Assembly (NCBI RefSeq): GCF_019890635.1 | Contig: NZ_JAIOAB010000063.1 | Location: 1-43,293, forward strand | Length of the DNA: 43,293 bases | Origin: Streptomyces sennicomposti | GTDB taxonomy: Bacteria; Actinomycetota; Actinomycetes; Streptomycetales; Streptomycetaceae | Reading direction: 5' to 3' | Part shown: piece after piece, positions 39,227-43,293 of the stretch | Position numbering within the stretch: position 1 is the stretch's first letter | Layout: every line of letters starts with the position of its first letter | Program-made: the position numbers and the translations under genes | Notes under the pieces: model-generated | The model's database searches: none | What the model was told of the DNA's origin: nothing | What the model saw: the letters and a program-made list of their open reading frames with translations, nothing else

Positions 39227-40261
39227 ATGAGACTGACCGACATATCGCTGAACTGGCTGCTTCCGGGCGCCGTGCTGCTCCTGGGCGTGCTGGCGGCGGT
39301 GGCGGTGCTCGCGCGCGGCAAGCGGTCCAAGGGGGACACGAGTACCGAGGACTCGTGGGAGCGCAGCGAGGAGCGCCGCAGGCGCAAGGAGGCCGTCTAC
39401 GGCACCGCTTCCTATGTGCTCCTGTTCTGCTGCGCGGCGGTGGCCGCAGCCCTCTCCTTCCACGGCCTGGTCGGCTTCGGCGAGCAGAACCTCGGCCTGA
39501 CCGACGGCTGGCAGTACCTGGTGCCGTTCGGCCTGGACGGCGCGGCGATGTTCTGCTCCGTGCTCGCGGTGCGCGAGGCCAGCCACGGTGACGCGGCCCT
39601 CGGCTCCCGGCTGCTGGTGTGGCTGTTCGCCGCCGCCGCGGCCTGGTTCAACTGGGTGCACGCGCCGCGGGGCGTCGCCCACGCGGGCGCGCCGCAGTTC
39701 TTCGCCGGCATGTCGCTGTCGGCGGCGGTCCTCTTCGACCGCGCGCTGAAGCAGACCCGTCGGGCCGCCCTGCGCGAACAGGGCCTGGTCCCGCGCCCGT
39801 TGCCGCAGATCCGTATCGTCCGCTGGCTGCGCGCTCCCCGCGAGACGTACCGCGCCTGGTCGCTGATGCTCCTGGAGGGCGTGCGCAGCCTGGACGAGGC
39901 GGTCGAGGAGGTGCGCGACGACAAGCGCCAGAAGGAGGAGCGGCGCCGGCTCAGGCGCGAGCAGGAGCGGGTGGAGCGCGCCCAGCTCAAGGCGATCAGC
40001 CGGGGCCACCGCGGCTTCGTCGGCCGCGGCCGGCAGGGCGAGGCGCAGGCCCTGGAGCGGGGCTCCGGGCAGGCCTCCGCGGAGCCTGCCATAGCGCCCT
40101 CGGAGTCGCTGCCGGTGCGTTCGCGTCCCTCTCTCCAGCCCGTCCGCAAGGGCGGTGACGCCATCACGGTCGACCTCACCGCGGAGGACGACACACAGGC
40201 CCTGCCGCGTCTGGACTCGCTGGAGCGCAAGCTGAAGGACCTGGAGCAGCAGTTCGGCTGA
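39227..40261 (+). CDS. DUF2637 multi-span membrane protein
   Basis: 344-residue membrane protein. An N-terminal helix (about residues 10-28) is followed, after a charged loop with ERSEERRRRKEA, by four hydrophobic segments of the DUF2637 region (ASYVLLFCCAAVAAALSFHG, LVPFGLDGAAMFCSVLAV, LLVWLFAAAAAWFNWVH, FFAGMSLSAAVLF). The C-terminal half is cytoplasmic: a highly charged coiled coil around residues 222-255 and a short coiled-coil end (LDSLERKLKDLEQQF). DUF2637 occurs in chromosomal and plasmid-transfer (Spd-like) proteins of Streptomyces; the chromosomal function is unknown. ATG at 39227 has AAGGGA 6 bases upstream, in a sequence that can be masked by its own leader. Confidence 0.9.
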   Translation: MRLTDISLNWLLPGAVLLLGVLAAVAVLARGKRSKGDTSTEDSWERSEERRRRKEAVYGTASYVLLFCCAAVAAALSFHGLVGFGEQNLGLTDGWQYLVPFGLDGAAMFCSVLAVREASHGDAALGSRLLVWLFAAAAAWFNWVHAPRGVAHAGAPQFFAGMSLSAAVLFDRALKQTRRAALREQGLVPRPLPQIRIVRWLRAPRETYRAWSLMLLEGVRSLDEAVEEVRDDKRQKEERRRLRREQERVERAQLKAISRGHRGFVGRGRQGEAQALERGSGQASAEPAIAPSESLPVRSRPSLQPVRKGGDAITVDLTAEDDTQALPRLDSLERKLKDLEQQFG

Positions 40262-40295
40262 GCCACGAGGACATCACGGTGCCGTAGGGGCACGC

Positions 40296-40339
40296 AGGGG
40301 GGCGGGGCGCGGTCCGGACGGACCGCGCCCCGCCCCCCT
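40296..40339. terminator. Very strong bidirectional terminator
   Basis: A 21-bp perfect stem (40296-40316 with 40319-40339) closes on a tiny loop around GGAC. It is followed by TT on the plus strand, between the convergent DUF2637 gene and the RsbW-like ATPase gene. Confidence 0.92.
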
Positions 40340-40345
40340 TTCCGC

Positions 40346-40831
40346 TCACGCCGCCCGCGCCGCCGTCAGTTCGAACCACACCGACTTGCCGACCTCGTGC
40401 GCGCACACGCCCCAGGCGTCCGCCAGGGACTCGACCAGGACCAGTCCCCTGCCGTTGGTGTCGGCGGCGGCCTCCGGCACCCGCGGCCGGGGCCGCTGAG
40501 CCACGAAGTCCCGTACCTCCACACGCAGTCCGCGCGGCGAGACGGTGGCGGTCAGGATCGCGTCGTCGTCGGTGTGCACGAGCGCGTTGGTGACCAGTTC
40601 GCTGGTGAGCAGTTCGGCGACGTCGGTGCCGTCCGGCCGTTCCCAGTGGCGCAGCAGTTCGCGCAGCGCGCGGCGCGCCTCGGGCACCGCCCGCAGGTCC
40701 GCCCGCGGCAGCCGGCGCCGCAACTGGGGCCCCGGGGAACGCCTCGGCGCGCCCTCGCTGCCGTCCGCCGCCGGTCCCGCCGGAAAGGCCGCCGCCGCAG
40801 CGGGACCGCCTCCTCTTACCTGACTCTCCAT
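40346..40831 (-). CDS. RsbW-like ATP-binding protein (HATPase_c_2)
   Basis: 161-residue GHKL-type ATPase of the anti-sigma-factor kinase group common in Streptomyces. The N box is ELLTSELVTNALVHTDDD, the strand RGLRVEVRDFVAQRPRP carries a G1-type Asp, and the G2 loop is TNGRGLVLVESLADAWGV. The first 35 residues are Ala/Pro/Gly-rich and probably disordered. Such proteins phosphorylate anti-anti-sigma factors or bind sigma factors; no partner gene is adjacent. ATG at 40831 is weakly supported, as the G-rich GGGGGAG touches the start codon directly. A 22-bp tandem repeat lies upstream. Confidence 0.85.
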   Translation of the reverse strand: MESQVRGGGPAAAAAFPAGPAADGSEGAPRRSPGPQLRRRLPRADLRAVPEARRALRELLRHWERPDGTDVAELLTSELVTNALVHTDDDAILTATVSPRGLRVEVRDFVAQRPRPRVPEAAADTNGRGLVLVESLADAWGVCAHEVGKSVWFELTAARAA

Positions 40832-40978
40832 CTCCCCCGCCCGCGTGCCGATCTCGGTTCCCCTCCAGCTCGAACACGTTCACGGAGATCCATGCCCAGC
40901 CGGACCCACGGCAGTCATGTGGAAGCGTCAACGACCGAGCGGTCGGCCAAGTTGGCCGGAGTACGACGCTTTCCGCGC

Positions 40979-41088
40979 CCGCCGGGGCTCGGAGCCGCGT
41001 CCGCCGGGGCTCGGAGCCGCGCCCGCCGGGGCTCGGAGCCGCGCCCGCCGGGGCTCGGAGCCGCGCCCGCCGGGGCGCGGAGCCGCGT
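40979..41088. repeat. 22-bp tandem repeat, five nearly perfect units
   Basis: Units start at 40979, 41001, 41023, 41045 and 41067; a partial sixth begins at 41089. They differ at only the last base (T or C) and at one inner position in unit 5. Each contains a dyad GGCTC-G-GAGCC. The array lies after the pyruvate oxidase gene and before the RsbW-like gene, in an intergenic region of 287 bases (40832-41118) that otherwise shows nothing recognisable. Confidence 0.92.
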
Positions 41089-41118
41089 CCGCCGGTGGGG
41101 GCGCGGGCGCCGGCCGGT

Positions 41119-42861
41119 TCAAGGGCGCGGTACGTTGCGGAGGTTGGAGCGGGCCATCTGCACCATCCGGCCGACGCCGCCGTCCAGCACCATCTTCGAG
41201 GCGGACAGGGCGAACCCGGTCACCATCTCGGCGCTGATCTTCGGCGGGATGGACAGGGCGTTGGGGTCGGTGACGACGTCCACGAGGGCCGGACCCTTGT
41301 GGCGGAACGCCTCTTTGAGCGCCCCGGCCAGTTCCTTGGGCTTCTCCACCCGTACGCCGTGGGCGCCGCAGGCGCGGGCTACGGCGGCGAAGTCCGGGTT
41401 CTTGTTGGCGGTGCCGTAGGAGGGAAGTCCGGCCACCAGCATCTCCAACTCCACCATGCTCAAAGCTGAGTTGTTGAACAGCACGACCTTCACCGGCAGT
41501 TCGTACTGGACCAGGGTGAGGAAGTCGCCCATCAGCATGGCGAAGCCGCCGTCCCCGGACATGGAGACGACCTGCCGGCGCCGGTCGGTGAACTGCGCGC
41601 CGATCGCCATGGGCAGCGCGTTGGCCATCGAGCCGTGCGAGAAGGAACCGATGATCCGGCGGCGGCCGTTGGGCGAGATGTAGCGGGCGCCCCAGACGTT
41701 GCACATCCCGGTGTCGATGGTGAACACGGCGTCGTCGGCGGCCAGTTCGTCCAGCACGGCGGCCACGTACTCGGGATGGATCGGCACGTGCCGGTCCACC
41801 TTCCTGGTGTACGCCTTGACGACCCCCTCCAGCGCGTCGGCGTGCTTCTTGAGCATCCGGTCGAGGAAACGCCGGTTCTTCTTCTCCTTCACCCGCGGGA
41901 TCAGACAGCGCAGCGTCTCGCGCACATCGCCCCACACGGCCAGGTCGAGCCGGGAGCGGCGGCCGAGGTGCTCGGGCCGCACGTCGATCTGCGCGATCTG
42001 CACGTCGTCGGGCAGGAACGCGTTGTAGGGGAAGTCCGTGCCGAGCAGGATCAGCAGATCGCACTCGTGGGTGGCCTCGTAGGCGGCGCCGTAACCGAGC
42101 AGCCCGCTCATCCCGACGTCGTAGGGGTTGTCGTACTGGATGAACTCCTTGCCGCGCAGGGCGTGTCCGACCGGCGACTTGATCTTCCCGGCGAACTCCA
42201 TCACCTCGGCGTGCGCGCCCGCCGTGCCGCTGCCGCAGAACAGGGTGACCTTGTCGGCCTTGTCGATCATCCGCACCAATTCGTCGATCTCCGCGTCGCC
42301 GGGCCGCACGGTGGGCCGGGAGGTGACGATCGCGGTCTCGGCGGCCTTCTCGGGGGCGGGTTCGGCGGCGATGTCGCCCGGCAGGGTGACCACGCTGACG
42401 CCGCTGCGGCCGACCGCGTTCTGGATGGCGGTGTCCAGCAGCCGGGGCATCTGCTGGGGGCTGGAGATCAGCTCGCTGTAGTGGCTGCACTCCTGGAACA
42501 GCCGGTCCGGGTGGGTCTCCTGGAAGTAGCCGAGGCCGATCTCGCTGGAGGGGATGTGCGAGGCGAGGGCGAGCACCGGGGCCATGGAGCGGTGGGCGTC
42601 GTAGAGGCCGTTGATGAGGTGCAGGTTGCCGGGGCCGCAGGAGCCGGCGCAGGCCGCCAGCTTCCCGGTGATCTGCGCCTCGGCGCCGGCCGCGAAGGCG
42701 GCGGTCTCCTCGTGCCGGACGTGGATCCAGTCGATGGCGGCGTTGCGGCGCACCGCGTCGACGACCGGGTTGAGGCTGTCCCCGACGACGCCGTAGAGGC
42801 GTTTGACCCCGGCGCGGACGAGGGTGTCGACGAACTGTTCTGCGACGTTCTGCTTGGCCAT
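41119..42861 (-). CDS. poxB: Thiamine-diphosphate-dependent pyruvate oxidase/dehydrogenase (PoxB-like)
   Basis: 580-residue flavoprotein of the PoxB type that decarboxylates pyruvate to acetate and CO2. The N-terminal PYR domain begins AKQNVAEQFVDTLVRAGVKRLYGVVGDSLNPVVDAVRR, with the ThDP-activating Glu in HVRHEETAAFAAG. The middle domain has LFCGSGTAGAHAEV, LGTDFPYNAFLPDDVQIAQIDV. The C-terminal PP domain has the cofactor motif SGDGGFAMLMGDFLTL...VVLFNNSALSM. ATG at 42861 gives the conserved family start; an ATG at 42918 would add a 19-residue non-conserved extension. A GAAGGG lies about 12 bases upstream. Confidence 0.94.
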   Translation of the reverse strand: MAKQNVAEQFVDTLVRAGVKRLYGVVGDSLNPVVDAVRRNAAIDWIHVRHEETAAFAAGAEAQITGKLAACAGSCGPGNLHLINGLYDAHRSMAPVLALASHIPSSEIGLGYFQETHPDRLFQECSHYSELISSPQQMPRLLDTAIQNAVGRSGVSVVTLPGDIAAEPAPEKAAETAIVTSRPTVRPGDAEIDELVRMIDKADKVTLFCGSGTAGAHAEVMEFAGKIKSPVGHALRGKEFIQYDNPYDVGMSGLLGYGAAYEATHECDLLILLGTDFPYNAFLPDDVQIAQIDVRPEHLGRRSRLDLAVWGDVRETLRCLIPRVKEKKNRRFLDRMLKKHADALEGVVKAYTRKVDRHVPIHPEYVAAVLDELAADDAVFTIDTGMCNVWGARYISPNGRRRIIGSFSHGSMANALPMAIGAQFTDRRRQVVSMSGDGGFAMLMGDFLTLVQYELPVKVVLFNNSALSMVELEMLVAGLPSYGTANKNPDFAAVARACGAHGVRVEKPKELAGALKEAFRHKGPALVDVVTDPNALSIPPKISAEMVTGFALSASKMVLDGGVGRMVQMARSNLRNVPRP

Positions 42862-42937
42862 GGCTGCTGGACGCCCTTCGGTCTCCTGCGGTCCCGGTGC
42901 GGATTCCTCTGGGTCCATGAATTCACAGCCGCCGCGC

Positions 42938-43201
42938 TCACGCCTCCCACACGGCGGCGGCCGTACGGTCGTCCGCGTACCCCTTGACCCGCGTCTGGGC
43001 GTCCGCCAGGAACGCGGCGAGGCCCGGCGCGGCGGCGTCGGACCACCGTCCGGCCAGCCGCGCGGCCAGCTCCGGCTCGCCGCGCAGCGGGTCGGCCAGG
43101 CCGTCCGTGCACATCAGCAGCACATCACCCGGCCGGGCTAGGGAGGCCCGGAACCGGAAGGGCGCGCGGGGCGGCACGGGCGGGGGCTCGGGGACGTACG
43201 G
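42938..43201 (-). CDS. PP2C-like protein phosphatase, C-terminal fragment
   Basis: About 87 readable C-terminal residues: ASLARPGDVLLMCTDGLADPLRGEPELAARL and GYADDRTAAAVWEA match the end of PPM/PP2C-type phosphatases, including the metal-binding Asp in CTDGL and the Asp pair in ADDRTA. The gene runs upstream (to higher coordinates) into the poly-G edge, where the sequence is not reliable, so the 5' part is missing. It lies 76 bases upstream of the pyruvate oxidase gene in the same direction. Confidence 0.72.
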   Translation of the reverse strand, partial: PYVPEPPPVPPRAPFRFRASLARPGDVLLMCTDGLADPLRGEPELAARLAGRWSDAAAPGLAAFLADAQTRVKGYADDRTAAAVWEA

Positions 43202-43202
43202 G

Positions 43203-43293
<91 letters not shown>

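Noticed and set aside
40979..41088. CRISPR array
   Set aside because: The units are directly adjacent with no variable spacers and there are no cas genes.

Overview
The window is very G+C-rich DNA of Streptomyces or a close actinomycete relative. The evidence is codon third positions that are almost all G or C, frequent GTG starts, purine-rich AGGAG-type ribosome sites, and families typical of that genus: a large ATP-binding LuxR (LAL) regulator, DUF2637, DUF3040, a DUF6343-like protein, a PucR regulator and an RsbW-like ATPase. I saw no tRNA, rRNA, insertion sequence, phage gene or CRISPR array. The right edge (about 43203-43293) is almost pure G and looks like a sequencing or contig-end artefact that cuts off the last gene.

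Layout. 342-3266: LAL-type LuxR regulator. 3267-4294: about 1 kb without a gene, filled with degenerate repeats that include a 22-bp tandem array. 4433-5257: secreted trypsin. 5381-8112 (minus): winged-helix protein, small membrane protein, CBS-domain protein and a PPOX-like protein. 8245-10456 (plus): MgtC/SapB membrane protein, pyruvyl-transferase-like protein and DUF3040 protein. 10547-22657 (minus): one tightly coupled operon of about 12 reading frames for a heptose-containing, probably carbamoylated glycan: carbamoyltransferase, GT2, GmhB, GT9, GT, GT4, a 21-codon ORF, GmhA, HldE, GT9, GT2, GT2. 22985-23947: a UDP-glucuronate-decarboxylase-like SDR. 24127-26785: polysaccharide-deacetylase lipoprotein, SRPBCC protein, LysR regulator and YciI protein. 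26977-35936: purine catabolism, with an xanthine dehydrogenase operon (FAD, [2Fe-2S] and molybdenum subunits), an AzgA-like permease, an XdhC maturation factor and a divergent PucR regulator. 36087-38900: TPR-like protein, GntR regulator and an FhuF-like ferric reductase behind an iron box. 39227-40831: DUF2637 membrane protein with a structured leader, then an RsbW-like ATPase. 41119-42861: pyruvate oxidase. 42938-43201: the end of a PP2C-like phosphatase.

How the genes work together. GmhA, HldE and GmhB would together turn sedoheptulose 7-phosphate into a nucleotide-activated D-glycero-heptose. The six glycosyltransferases in the same operon, two of them GT9 like the heptosyltransferases, would build a glycan that the NodU/CmcH-type enzyme carbamoylates. 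No epimerase (HldD), polymerase, flippase or exporter is visible, so acceptor and destination are unknown. The purine block takes up hypoxanthine/xanthine-type bases and oxidises them to urate, probably under PucR control.

The most unusual signals are: (a) the heptose/carbamoyl operon with its coupled 21-codon ORF; (b) a foldable leader before the DUF2637 gene in which CCCTTGCA can pair with the Shine-Dalgarno region, plus a second structured element just upstream; (c) repeated tandem expansion of short units both between genes (two 22-bp arrays) and inside genes (14 pentapeptides in the GntR regulator, hexapeptides in the PPOX protein, a Gly/Ala linker in PucR, a duplicated N-terminal extension in a GT9 enzyme); and (d) a 15-bp motif placed just before both divergent starts of the xdh-pucR region.
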